This document shows, piece by piece, positions 48,906 to 63,542 of a DNA stretch of 64,000 nt. The notes under the pieces were generated by a model. That model worked only from the letters and a program-made list of their open reading frames with translations. It was not told the DNA's origin and made no database searches. This DNA comes from Diphasiastrum complanatum (lineage: Eukaryota > Streptophyta > Lycopodiopsida > Lycopodiales > Lycopodiaceae): positions 45,192,984-45,256,983 of the forward strand of contig CM055102.1 of assembly GCA_029204225.1 (NCBI GenBank). The letters run 5' to 3'. Positions within the stretch are counted from its first letter, which is position 1. Each line of letters starts with the position of its first letter. Position numbers and translations under genes: made by a program.

Positions 48906-49056
48906 TAAACACAAAGTTTTCTAGTTGTGAAATATCTTGAAATTAAAAAAATTTATGCTATGGAAATAAAAAAAATTAGGACTATTTATAATGCAAACAA
49001 ATAAAAGATACAAACAAACATGGTAAACAATATTTTATCGTACTCATCCAAAAAGA

Positions 49057-49450
49057 TGTGGATATCATCTTTGTGTCTCATAAGGGACAGTTGGAGACCT
49101 ATTAGGTGGTCTGTATAAATTACTACTTGAAGTGCTAGATGAAACCTGACCTGCATGTATTCTTTTCAGTACTAACATTATTAATTTATATCTATTTTGA
49201 CAGTGACATAAATTTATATTATAAGAGAATTACAAGAGAGCCACAAACACATTATATAGAAATAGTGAACATAATAACTAGACCTGCATCATGTGAATAT
49301 ATGGGCACCGAATGACCATAAGTACTAGGTTGTGGCATTGCAAATGAGGTAGTGGTTGGCTCACAAGAAGCAGCAACATTTGATGTCTCCCAGTGCCCTT
49401 GCGATCCATGTCCATGTCTACGGATCAAGACATTTCTAAAATCTCTCTAA
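49057..49450 (-). pseudogene. Possible exons of an unidentified gene
   Basis: On the minus strand, 49450-49290 encodes NVLIRRHGHGSQGHWETS and FAMPQPSTYGHSVP and is followed by a GT donor. About 49160-49070 encodes QVSSSTSSSNLYRPPNRSPT and VPYETQR with a stop, preceded by an AG. The Ser/Pro-rich, low-complexity sequence resembles the tail of a regulatory or transposase-derived protein, but no domain is recognised. Relation to the fragment at 50214-50905 is possible. Confidence 0.3.
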
Positions 49451-50213
49451 AGAAGATACTGCATAAAAACCATTCATAAAATTTAAAATATTTAGTCATC
49501 AATTTTTTTTAAAAAACATTTAAAAAGTCATAGAACTGAAGTGAAAAAATGGTCTAGTAAAATGAAATTAAAGTGAACATATTTATATGTTGAGCTTTGT
49601 GAGCACATGCTAAATATTTCTAGCGATCTATGGGAGGTGTCTCTAGTGGCCGACTTGGTTGATCCTCTGACAAAACTATTTCTACATCCATAGGATAAAT
49701 ACATTACTAACCATAAAAACTATGATCACTAACAAATGACGTCAAGCAACAACCACAATAACATAAGCTGCAAGAAGAAAAGTTAACAAAAGCATGTTTG
49801 TATAAGTAAAAAAATCATAACATATTTAATTTTGGTAGTGGAAAACAAAGTACTTCAACGAAGAATAGACACTCCCAAATTTTGGATCTAAATTTTCAAG
49901 CAATGGTGGTAAGGGTTTAAATTTTTTTCAACAACAAGGACCTTAAGCTTCTAGAACAATTAACTTCAAGAGGTTTCTACGTGTTTCACTTTTCACTAAT
50001 TTTTTCTACATATAAGAATATCAGAGGCACATAGATCCATGAGGCGGCTTAGAACTTCAAAAAAAATCAATACAATAGTTTAAAGCAAAGCAAAATACTA
50101 TAGATAAAACAAACCTGAAACATGGATCACTAGAAACATATGTTGCACATTCTTTGAGGATTCGCTACATAGTGTACATAAAACATCATTAGCCCTATAA
50201 TTTTAGAAGCAAG

Positions 50214-50905
50214 CTAGCATAAGGTTGAGCAAATAATTGTGGACCTCAGTACGATCTTTCGTACAGTTAATGGGCTCAAGCATATATAGTTATTAGATTT
50301 TTCCCTAATAACTATCAGTTGGGCTACGCCAGCTGTCAAATTTAGTAAATTGTCCTCCTCATCAAGGACCCTTAGACAATACATGCCCTCCATTCCCTCT
50401 CCAAAATGAACGTCCCCAAAGCATGCTTCACCATTTTCAACCGTTGCTATAGTAGTACTCAATAGCACACATGATCCAATGTCTTGTAGCTTGTTGTTCG
50501 ACAATAAATCCATTGATGATTAAGCTTTGCACCATTGACTTCAATGCATTGATTACCATGAGAATCAACAACTCTCACTTTCAACATATGTATCTCATGC
50601 CCATGGTGTTCTTCAAAAAATTCTATTTTTGTAGGTGGCCCATGTTTCACAATCAATGTTAGAGAGACTGAAGAAATCTTTGGATCTGAGAGAAAAAATG
50701 TCATAAAATAAGCACCAGATTGTGATGAAGCATACGCATGAAAAACACTGAACACTGAACCTTTTCTAACACATGAATGTTGGCCAATCATTTTTTGGAA
50801 AGATTCTGCACAACAAATTTTCAATTTTGTTGCAACTGCCTTCCTCTAGGGTATCCAGCAAGTTGAATTCTACAAGGTCACTACATGTAGCAGGTATTTC
50901 CTATC
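50214..50905 (-). pseudogene. Decayed gene fragment, possibly SMCHD1/GMI1-like
   Basis: The minus strand reads EIPATCSDLVEFNLLDTLEE with ENLLCRIFPKNDWPTF (50905-50770). After a frameshift come SLTLIVKHGPPTKIEFFEEH with EIHMLKVRVVDSHGNQC (50700-50550). After a second frameshift come IGSCVLLSTTIATVENGEAC and MYCLRVLDEEDNLLNLTAG (50480-50320). The pattern GPP-x-KI...LKVRVVDSHGNQC...YCLRV resembles Ig-like repeats of SMC-hinge proteins such as SMCHD1 and plant GMI1, which act in chromatin and DNA repair. This family call is tentative. At least two frameshifts and a stop show that it is not functional as it stands. Confidence 0.4.
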
Positions 50906-51094
50906 CACTCTCAACCCTAGATCCAAGCACACAAGCACCAAGGAGATGAAGAGGATTAACTAGTTGTCACACAAAGATTCATTTCCATGAGAGCGATAAC
51001 ATATTTCATAATCCAACAAACGCACATGATCCATCTTACACTAAGATCCATTAACACTACAACCATTAACATTACACAACAATGATAGAGCTTA

Positions 51095-51225
<131 letters not shown>

Positions 51226-51536
51226 AACAATAATCAATCTCAATAAGCATCAAATCCAACAATTAGCAAATACAAAAAAAACATGAGAGATAGAGGAGGA
51301 AAGAAGAAAAGCAAGGACATTCCACATCCATTCCATAAGAGGAACAACTTGCTTGTATTGAATTGAAGAGAGAAAGTGTCTACAATAATTCAAAACTACC
51401 ACCATATATAGTGGATTTTAGGGTTTTGGCCTCAAATCCTATAATATTTGAAATTCAAAAAGTAGAGGGAACCCATTCAAAAATTGGAGGGAACCAATTT
51501 GAAAATTGGGGAGAACCCTTTTTATTCACTAACTTG

Positions 51537-51954
51537 TGTCCACATATTTTCCAATCACTAAGAATCTGTGAAGCGATTGGTTTGTGGTTTCTTAACTCTG
51601 GTTACAGGAAGTTTCTGCCCATTACCAGGCGGTTAGGCAATCCAAATGTGTTCTTCTTAATACATTGCCAGATCAGACAGAAGGTTCGGTTTCTGTTGTA
51701 TTATATTTAATCCAGTCTGTCAGTTGATTACTCAGTTCACGTTCACTCCATAAGCACTCACAAAATCAAGAACTATGCAAGCCTAGAGCGTCCATCCAAA
51801 TATAAGCATGCATTGCAGGTGAACTCCATTTAATCATTACTTCTAACTACTGTAAAACGATTGGAAACAATCAAGATTCTCAGATTAATCTAACACACCT
51901 ACCGATATGTAAGACACAAGAACAAGAAACTAACTAACAAGTCACCAAAGTGCA
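51537..51954 (-). repeat. 3' LTR of the non-autonomous element
   Basis: It pairs with 53281-53695 and shares long blocks such as GTGGTTTCTTAACTCTGG and CAGTTCACGTTCACTCCA. Confidence 0.85.
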
Positions 51955-52689
51955 ACTTGATTCTTGGGCTTCTCAAGAACATCAAGAACTGGACTATTAG
52001 AGGATATGCAAGATCTACACCACAAAATCCAGCCTATTTAGTTTACTTGAAGCTTGTTTAAAATCAAGAACAAGAAAGCAAAAATCGAATCCAGTACTCT
52101 ACTTTGACAAACATAATGAAAACAAGAAATCTATTCTAATTCCACAACTACATTAAGGAAGGAAAACAAGATCATGAAAGCTTCACTCAAGAACACAAAC
52201 ATGATCATGGAGCTAAGATGAAGGCTCAGAAACTCATGGAGGATCCTTCTTATTAAAACAAGAGCAAGAGCATTACAATCCAAAGCTCCCTCACAAGAGA
52301 GGGGGGCTCTTAAATAAGCCAAGAGGCTGCCCATGTGGAGCCTCCACAAATTACAATTTACAAGTGGAATTAGCTCCTTCACTAGAGGTCACCATCAAAA
52401 GGTGGCTCAGTCTATTTTATTTAAGAGGGGTCTACCACATTATTTACAAATGCCTACACATCTAAGCTCCTACATGGCCATTCCTTCTCTTGGGATTCAC
52501 CATGAGGCTCACATGATTTTAAACTGTTATCCTAGCTAGTATTTCTCGGCTCTCATTCTCATCCTTCTCTTCTTCCTCAGGGACCTCCTCGGTCTAGGGT
52601 GAGAGATGCTCTATAGAATAGCTTGGCTCGGCATCTTGGGGACTCCTCGGAATCCACTGCAACACATATGGAAGTTGACTTTCAAGTAG

Positions 52690-53200
52690 GAGCTCGGCTC
52701 AGTCAAGATGTCAAGGCTGAAGACTCGGTCGAGATTTGATAGCAAGACGACACAGTCGAGATTTGATAAGTGGGCTCGGTTGAGATGACACTATGTGAGA
52801 CTCAGGACATGGTCGAAATGGTAAGTCAGGACGCGGTCAAGAGTTGATGTGCAGGACTCGGTTGAGATGTGAGACTCAGGATGAGGTCGAGAGCTGGCGT
52901 GCAGGACCCGATTGAGATGTGAGACTCAGGACGAGGTCGAGATGGTAAGTCAGGACACGGTCGAGAGCTGACGTACAGGACCCAGTTGAGATGTGAGACT
53001 CAAGACGCAGTTGCGATGGTAAGTCAGAACGTGGTCAAGAGCTGACATGTAGGACCCGGTTGAGATTTGATATAGGACTCAGCGCGGTCCAGATGGAAGT
53101 CTGTGGACTTGGCCAGGGGAGGAACTTGAAGACTTGGTTGAGGTCTAAGCTAGGGATTCGGTCGAAACCAGAGACAGGCTCGGTTGAGATGTGGAGCATG
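52690..53200. repeat. Degenerate short tandem repeats inside the non-autonomous element
   Basis: Units built from GGTTGAGATGTGAGACTCAG, GACGCGGTC or GACACGGTCGAG, and GGTAAGTCAGGAC recur many times with changes. At least three longer units of about 120 bp are visible (near 52815, 52935 and 53015). No reading frame is conserved through them. Confidence 0.8.
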
Positions 53201-53280
53201 AAGTGTCAAGAACTGTTTGGAGCACACAGAGATTGCATTGTTGATTGGATTGTATGTGTGCACTAGTGAAGGGCGCCAAA

Positions 53281-53695
53281 TGTTCACAGATTCTATCACA
53301 GAGAATCTTTGAAGTGATTGGTTTGTGGTTTCTTAACTCTGGTTATAGAAAGTTTTTGCCCATTACCAGAAGGTTAGGCAATGCAAATGTGTTCTTCTTA
53401 AAATATTGCTAGATTAGACAGAAGGTTCACTTTCTATTGTAGTATATTTAATTCAGCCTGTCAGTGGATTATTCAGTTCACGTTCACTCCAGAAGCACTC
53501 ACAAAATAAAGAACTATGCGAGCCTAGAGTGTCCATCCAAAGATAAGCATGCATTGCAGGTGAACTCCTTTTAATTATTACTTCTAACTATTGTAAAATG
53601 ATTGGAAACAATCAAGATTCTTAGATTAATCTAATGCATCAACAGAAATGTAAGACACAAGAACAAGAAACTAACTAACAAGCCACCAAAGTGCA
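53281..53695 (-). repeat. 5' LTR of the non-autonomous element
   Basis: It is the partner of 51537-51954. The TGGCGCC-type primer site lies just inside it at 53271-53280. Confidence 0.85.
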
Positions 53696-53823
53696 AGGGC
53701 TTATTGCTGGCAAGCAATCGTCCTCCCTGACGCCAACTTAGTCAAGTCCTTTGAAAAAATAGTTGATTGTCTAACTGTCAGATTTGGTGAAAACCTGTAC
53801 TCTTGTGAATAAGCCTGGAGGGC

Positions 53824-54186
53824 CTAGTTGAAATCCACTATTATCATCCAATTGTATGGTTGGTAGATGATGGGCCAATTTGGGGTATAGACCATGATTT
53901 TATCCATTGGTACACCCAAATCTTTCCACCTATTTCTTCGTGCCATTGGAACATAATAAGGATCCACCCGGAGCTGGCGAGGGCTTGCGAAATAACTCCT
54001 AATTGAGTCTAGAGTGCCACCCCTCGAGGATTCATACAAATGTTGATGTAAAAAATTTTGTATCTCCTCCTCGATGGTGACCAGTTTTTGAGACAATGGT
54101 ATGGCCTTTGATGCAGATGGCCCTGCTTCAGTAGCTTGTGGAAGAGTTGTGGTCACTTCTTCTTCTGCCATTTGATCTGTGCCCAT
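53824..54186 (-). CDS. Unidentified 120-codon open frame
   Basis: The minus frame from ATG 54186 reads MGTDQMAEEEVTTTLPQATE, then KLVTIEEEIQNFLHQHLYES and RNRWKDLGVPMDKIMVYT, and ends VDFN. The mix of an acidic start and a hydrophilic helical core could be a retroelement gag-like or host fragment. I do not recognise it. It lies between a non-autonomous LTR element and a copia LTR, and no intron signals were checked successfully. Confidence 0.25.
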   Translation of the reverse strand: MGTDQMAEEEVTTTLPQATEAGPSASKAIPLSQKLVTIEEEIQNFLHQHLYESSRGGTLDSIRSYFASPRQLRVDPYYVPMARRNRWKDLGVPMDKIMVYTPNWPIIYQPYNWMIIVDFN

Positions 54187-54235
54187 GTCCTTTGGGCCCT
54201 GATGTTGATGTGGTGGCGAAAACGTGGCATAACCG

Positions 54236-56101
54236 TGTCAATAATCAGATATGCAACATCAAGCATTCACCATAAGCAATCACCAAAGAATGCGGAAGAA
54301 GAACACGCACTATCAATCTCTCACACTGTAACATACTAAATGTGAAATGTACAAATGAACCCTGAACCCTGATAGAGAGAGAAAACCTATGAGTAGACTA
54401 ATAGACTAGCCTACGGCTAATTACAGCTGGTAACAGCTGTCAACATTAATGTACATCATAAACAATAACAATGAAGTTTATCATTGAATTCTAACACTCT
54501 CCCTCAATGATAAAATTACATTTTTCTATTCCTAGTAGAGTATAAAACCTCTCAAATTTACATCTACCTAATGACTTAGTAAAAATATTTGTCATTTGAT
54601 CTTCAGATTTACAAAAATATTCAACTTCTGTCGAGGATAACGCTACTATAGGTTGCCTTTTGGTGCTCCATGAAATTGCAGTTGTATCATAACTGAATGT
54701 ATGACCACTGGTAGATCTTTTGTCATCAATATTACCTGCCCAATCGGTATAACCTACCAACATTGGCACTTCAGGCTGATCATACTTCAAACCAAAATTC
54801 AATGTCCCTCGAATGTATCTGAGAATATGTTTAGTAGGCTTCTAGTGTGCTTGACTAGGATCTTGCATAAATTGACTAACAACACCAACAACATAAGAAA
54901 TATTAGGTCGTGTGTGTGTCAAATAAATCAAACTACCCACCAATTGTCTATACAAATAAGCATCCACTTTCTCATATTCATCACATGTAGTAAGCTTCGT
55001 GTTGACATCCATAGGTGTACTCAAAGGCTTACAATCCTGCATATTGAACTTATAAAGCAAATCTCATGCATATTTGCTTTGTGTAAGAAAGACCATGTCT
55101 TCCTTTTGCCATACTTCAATGCCAAGACAATAGTGCATCAATCCTAGATCGCTCATGTCAAAAACATTGGAAAGATCTGTTTTGATTTCATCAATTAAGC
55201 TCTCATTACTTCCTGTAATAATCAAATCATCCACGTACAACACAATGAACACTATATCTGAATCTTGCCTTAGAATGTAAAGATTAGGATCAGCATCACT
55301 CTTTACCACTCCCCTTTGCTTGAAGTGTTCATCAATGCAAGAGTACCACGCCCATGGTGCTTGCTTCAATCCAAAAATAGCTTTATTGAGCTTACAAACG
55401 AGATGCTCTCTCCCTGGCTCAACAAATCCTTGAGGTTGTACTAAGTACACCTCTTCATCCAGCACTCATTAAGAAAAGCAGATTTAATGTCCATTTGCTG
55501 GATATTCCAACCATAGAAAGCAGAAATAGCAATGATAGAACATATAGTTACCCTTGAATTATGAAAACCACTCCTTCCTCGAAGTCATGTGCTTGGACGC
55601 TCCACTATCAATGTACCAACTATCCTTGGCTTCATCACTTGTCATTAATGTTGTAATGAACAAGTTTGAACTCTCACTTGTATCATTTTCATATTGATCA
55701 TCATCGTGTTGATGTTGATCAACATAGTTGTCTTCATAATGATCATCATCAAATTGATGTTGATCAGCATAATTGCCCGCTTCTCATTTGCCTTTTCTTT
55801 GTGCTATCTCCTTTTGTTTCTTGAAGCATTCATGCTCCCAATGGCCAGGTTTGTTGCAGTACCTACAATTTCTAAGTTTATTTTGCATGTAATAGCTGTG
55901 TCCTTGACCTTGGCCTTAATTACAATTGCTTTGATTCGGACTGTCATTGACTTGCTCATGAAATTGTTGAAATGATTCCCGACTTGAGTTTCCTCCTCTC
56001 GATTGATACCCTCCATGGCCAAATCTTCCGTCTCGTCCCCTAACTGCAAGAGCTTGACCATAGCCCCTATTATGATGATTCAAGTTCTCTTGCCGTTGCA
56101 A
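54236..56101 (-). mobile_element. Internally deleted Ty1/copia element with one LTR
   Basis: A 3' LTR (54236-54496, minus-strand start TGTTAGAATTC) follows a purine tract (GAGGGAGAG). Upstream on the minus strand are RNase H pieces, reverse transcriptase, the protease start and the gag zinc knuckle, in that order. The integrase is missing: the protease segment (SKHMTS) is joined almost directly to the reverse-transcriptase region near 55560. Gag stops at about 56101 with no 5' LTR. It is a multiply deleted relic. Confidence 0.8.
54491..56101 (-). pseudogene. copia gag, protease, reverse transcriptase and RNase H remnants
   Basis: Gag at 56101-55790 has a Gly/Arg/Gln-rich region (QALAVRGRDGRFGHGGYQSR) and the knuckle CRYCNKPGHWEHEC. 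The protease motif DSWYIDSGASKHM lies at about 55615-55580. Reverse transcriptase covers 55465-54842 ([53 protein letters not shown]). RNase H (54802-54491) has GYTDWAGNIDDKRSTSG and STEVEY, which is fused to FCKSEDQMTNIFTKSLGR. About 60-100 residues between the second and last RNase H motifs are therefore deleted. Confidence 0.82.
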
Positions 56102-56104
56102 TTC

Positions 56105-56756
<652 letters not shown>

Positions 56757-57512
56757 TGTCAGAAATTAGTGGGTTGTGTAGAAGCTGGGAGCGAGCTAGA
56801 TGAATGGATCGGAAACGCAACAGTTAGCAGAAAATAGTCCAAACGATGGATTCAAACAAATGCGTAATGACCAATAACAACTATAGAACAAATTACATTC
56901 TGATTATTATCAACAGATGAGTACAATGGCTTGAATTTATTACTTCAGCTTGTTGAGCGTGATAACATTGATACAAATTAATCTAATTGATAGATTTCAA
57001 TTATATGAAGAAGTCTTCTGATGATGATTCTAGGATAGCTATGCTACAAAATATCAACAACTAACTCGCATTGAATGTTGTCTTCTATATATACAACCGA
57101 CTTTATGTCATTAATGCATGTACAAAGTAGGTGGACTGCCAACACGAAGTCGTTGGGTTGGATTTCTGACCGACAATATTGAAAATTACATAGGGTGGGA
57201 TATTATACAAAGGATCAAAAAATTTAGTGGGTCGACAAATATGCTGAGGGTCAAATTTTTCGGAGTCGAAAAATTTAGACCTAATTCAATTCGATCCACG
57301 GTCGAAGACACCCGGATAATTTCCTCCTCGATCCGATCCGATCCAAGGTTGGAAAATTCCTTTTTGACAAGAGTTACACTGGGTCAGAAAAATCCGATAC
57401 TAGATTTTCGATGTTCTGGAAAGAAATCGAGCCTTCTATTTTTTGGGTTTTTGTAAAGTTTCCAAGATGCTCATTAATAAATGGATTTGAGGCTAAGCAT
57501 CGAATTCCAATA
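56757..57512 (-). repeat. 3' LTR of the GA-flanked copia element
   Basis: It matches 61829-62571 across its length, for example GTGGGTTGTG and AACTATAGAACAAAT. Confidence 0.9.
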
Positions 57513-57595
57513 CTCCCCCTTAATGTGGATCCTGAAAAGTTTTGATCTTCAGATTTTGAATTTGAGATGATGTTTCTTTGATAGGGCCTTTGTGA

Positions 57596-58560
<965 letters not shown>

Positions 58561-58569
58561 AAAAAATAA

Positions 58570-60800
58570 TAATTAAAACATTTTCCTTGGCTAGCATGCA
58601 TTTGGTGTCTTTCATCAAATTCAGATCGTTACTGAATAATAGAGTATCATCTACATAGAGAGTGATGATGATGAAGAAATCCGATACAGATTTGAAGTAG
58701 ACATTTGAATCTGCTGAGTTTGGAATAGAACTATTCTCAATAAGGAATGCATTTATTTTTTGGAACCAGGCTCTAGGTGACTATTTCAACCCATAGAGTG
58801 TGTTGTTTATTCTACATACAAGGTGTTGCTTACCCTTCAGCTCGTATCCTTCAGGATGTGACATGAAAATTTCCTCTTCAATGGTCCCATCGAGGAAAGC
58901 GGTTTGGACATCCATTTGATGGACTTCGAGTTCTGCTGCAACTACAAAGGAGAGTAGTAGTCTAATTGAAACATGCTTGACAACTGGCCTGAAGGTTTCA
59001 GAATAGTCCAGATCTAGAATCTGAGAATAACCTTTGGCAACCAGCCTAGCCTTGTATCGATTTAGCCTTCCTTCAGCATCTTAATTTGCCTTGAATATCC
59101 ATTTGCATGGGATGGATTTTCGACCTTTTGGCAGCTCAGTGACTGTCCACATTTGATTCTCCATCAAAGAATCGAATTCTGTGTCCATTGCTACTTTCCA
59201 TTGACTAGCATCATTTGTAGACATTGCCTCTTGAACTAAATTTGGTTCCTGCACAAAGTAGCAGACTGCATCATCCATAAATATGGATGGAGACTGTCTG
59301 GGTCGATTCGATCTTCTAGGCTGAATTTTGACCCTCTGCATCAGACTCATTTTCAAAATTTGTATCGATTTCTTGATTTTCAACCTCGGGTTTGAAATTT
59401 TGTTGTTCGACCCTGGGGTCAAAATTTGGATGTTAGATGGGGTCAGAATTCTGCTGTTCGACCCTTGGGTCGGAAATTTGTGCAGCCTTTCCCTTGGGGT
59501 CGAAAAACTTGTCCTCCAGAAAAATGACATCTTTGCTCGTAAATGTCTTTTTAGTGTCCAGATTGTAGAGCTTGTATGTCTTCTGATCTAGAGAATAGCC
59601 AATAAAAATCTATTTTCTTCTTGTGATGTCCAGCTTCTTCTTGAGGTCTTCAGGATTTGAGCATAGGCAATGCAACCAAACACTTTAATGTTTTTGAGTG
59701 ATGGCTTTGATCATGTCCACACCTCATAAGGTGTTTTTCCATCTAGGGCTTTATTGATGGATCAATTTTGTAAATAGGCAGCTGTATTGACAACATCTGC
59801 CCAGAATTTCTTTGGAAGAGAGGCATGAGCCAACATGCTCTTGGCACTTTCAACAAATGTTCGATTCTTCCTCTCAACTATACCATTGGACTGTGGTGAA
59901 TAGCTTGTTGTAAATTGTTGGTGTATTCCATTTGCCTTGCAAAATTCTCTAAATTCCATAGAGATAAATTCTCCCCCTCCATCTGAATGTAGTGCTTTGA
60001 TCTACTTCTGGGTCTGATTTTCGACAGACGCCTTGAACTGCTTGAAGAATTTGAATGTCTCTAATTTGTTCTTCAAGAAATAGGTAGCAGTCCGTCGTGA
60101 GAAGTCATCAATGAAGGTAAGAAAATATAGTGCTCCCCCTAAGGTAGCAGTCTGCATCGGGCTGCAAATGTCACTATTATGTATAAGATCAAGCAAGCCT
60201 TTGGAAGCATGAAATGAGTCGGAAATGAAAGGGCTTCTTGCATGCTTGCTGATTATACATCATTCACATGGAGAAGTTGGCTTGCTGACAGAAGGCAGAT
60301 CTTGTTCTAGTCTTTGATTCGACATTTGTTGAATATTGTTGAAGTTGAGATGGCCTAATCTGATATGCCATAGCATATCAGTTGATTCAGATGTAGTGGT
60401 GTGAAGATCTTGACTGTTCGAAGAGTATCAGTGGCCGAGCTTGTATAAATTGCCACTTCTTCTCCCGAAAGCTAGAGCTTTCCGGGATTTGTCAAAGATT
60501 GTGTAGCCATTTGTGTCAAATTCGACCCTCCGACTTGAATCAATGATTCTGCTAACTGAGAGCAGATTCTTGGTCAGATTTGGTGTGTGGAGAACGTTGG
60601 ATAACAGCTTGACTTTTACTTTCTGAAATTCGATCCTTACTGTTTTGACTCCCTAAATCGAATGTGATGAGTTGTCTCCTAGTTGCACAACTCGAGAGTG
60701 GGTGAAAGATTTGTAATCCTAGAACCAGTCATGATGGTGATTCATGTGTTGAGTTGCTCCAGAGTCAAGATACCAAGAATCGATATCTTGTTGTTCTCCG
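58570..60800 (-). pseudogene. copia protease, integrase and 5' half of reverse transcriptase
   Basis: Reading 60800 to 58570 on the minus strand, the protease motif DSWYLDSGATQHM is at about 60780. The zinc region LWHIRLGHLNFNNIQQMSNQ is followed by the integrase core: LIHNSDICSPMQTA, FLTFIDDFSRRTATYFL, SDGGGEFISMEF and TSYSPQSNGIVERKNRTFVE (60196-59760). Reverse transcriptase starts with WTVTELPKGRKSIPCKWIFK (59530-59081) and reaches ITLYVDDTLLFSND near 58640. Many stops and frame changes interrupt it. The rest of reverse transcriptase and RNase H lie inverted to the left. Confidence 0.82.
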
Positions 60801-60807
60801 ACCTTTG

Positions 60808-61687
60808 TCATAAAGGCTGCTTCATCCTCCTCTTGCTATTGGTTTGAAAAACTGGTTGAAGCACTATGTGCTTGTTGTTGGTACTGCTTCTTCTTTTCAT
60901 TATTGTATTTAAAGTTATGCAGTCCTTGATTTCATGATCAGTTTTCTTGCAGTATCTGCAGAACAATTTCTGCTTTGGTTGGTAGGATGAAGTATTCGAA
61001 TTCAACCCCGAGTCAAAATTCGACCCGGAGTTAAAATTCGAACCTGAGCCAAAATTCGACCCTGGCTGCAAATTGCTCTTCTTTTTGGATCTGAACTTCT
61101 GATTCTTTGAATATAATGCCTGTAGATCTGATCCTGAGCTTGAGGAGGAGTCTGATCTCTTGATTTCTTCTTGTAGAAGAAGTGAAATTACTCTTGATAG
61201 AGTTAAATTCTCTTGGATCGAAATTGCCATTACCCAATTTTCATAGGCTTCAGGCAGACTCGATAATAGAGTCATAACAATATCAAAGTTATGAATTTTT
61301 GAGCCAGTTGAATTCATTTGCTCCATGAGATTTTGAAAAGTGTTGAGATGACTCGAAACACTTGTTCCCTCAATCATTCTCAAGGAGAAAATCTCTTTCT
61401 TAAATGGAGTTTGGAGGTGAGGTCCCTGATGTCATAGAGAGTTGCTAGGTCTGAGCAGCTCTTATATGACTAATTTCGGTGTCTTTTATGTTGAGAGTGA
61501 TCATGGCAAAAGCTTTGCCATCTTTCAGTCTCCACTTGGTGATAGCAACAACTTCACCTTCTGGCTTCAGTTCTGTGCCGTCAACAACGTTCCACAGTTC
61601 CTTGGCTAATAGCATCACCTTCATTTTGAACTTCTAGAGATGATAGTTCTCTCCATCGAGTCTTTTGATTTGAGAAGACTGATCCAT
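60808..61687 (-). pseudogene. copia gag of the GA-flanked element
   Basis: ATG at 61687 opens MDQSSQIKRLDGENYHL, a typical copia gag start, with early stops. The segment 61383-60808 carries GTSVSSHLNTFQNLMEQMNS, a Ser/Gly/Asn-rich repeat region (GSNFGSGSNFNSGSNF) and the zinc knuckle CRYCKKTDHEIKDC, which fits CX2CX4HX4C. Confidence 0.82.
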
Positions 61688-61816
61688 TATGGCTGAGCGA
61701 GATCGTTGGTAGTAATAACAATTTCAGAATACTGTTGGCTGCGCGCTTGCTAGTTCGTTGTCTTGATAGAAACAAGACTAATAATCCGCAATGAGAAGCA
61801 GATTACTTGGATGCCC

Positions 61817-61828
61817 GCTCTGATACCA
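61817..61828 (-). other. tRNA-Met primer-binding site of the GA-flanked copia element
   Basis: The minus strand reads TGGTATCAGAGC immediately next to the LTR at 61829. Confidence 0.9.

Positions 61829-63542
<1,714 letters not shown>

Larger units (their letters stand above)
40528..48924 (+). mobile_element. CACTA (En/Spm) transposon candidate with TNP2 and a SET-domain passenger
   Basis: The interior carries a decayed TNP2 transposase (43007-47166, plus) and, upstream in the same orientation, a SET-domain fragment (42005-42507). Both flanks hold clusters of a palindromic motif GCGTGGATAATCCACGC and variants (left 40609-40661, right 48571-48905), as subterminal repeats of CACTA elements do. 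An 11-bp inverted pair CTAGAAAACTT marks 40528-40538 and 48924-48914. Exact CACTA termini and the 3-bp target duplication were not found, so the ends are approximate. Confidence 0.6.
51537..53695 (-). mobile_element. Small non-autonomous LTR retrotransposon (about 2.16 kb)
   Basis: Two LTRs of 418 and 415 bp (51537-51954 and 53281-53695) begin TGTCCACA/TGTTCACA and end AAAGTGCA. They match along their length with scattered substitutions. Beside the right LTR the minus strand reads TTTGGCGCCC (53280-53271), a TGGCGCC-type primer-binding site, which sets minus orientation. The 1.3-kb interior has no gag or pol and holds a family of short GAGATG/GACTCAGGAC repeats. This is the structure of TRIM/LARD-type elements that depend on a partner for movement. 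No matching 5-bp target duplication was found (ACTTG on the left, AGGGC on the right). Confidence 0.78.
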
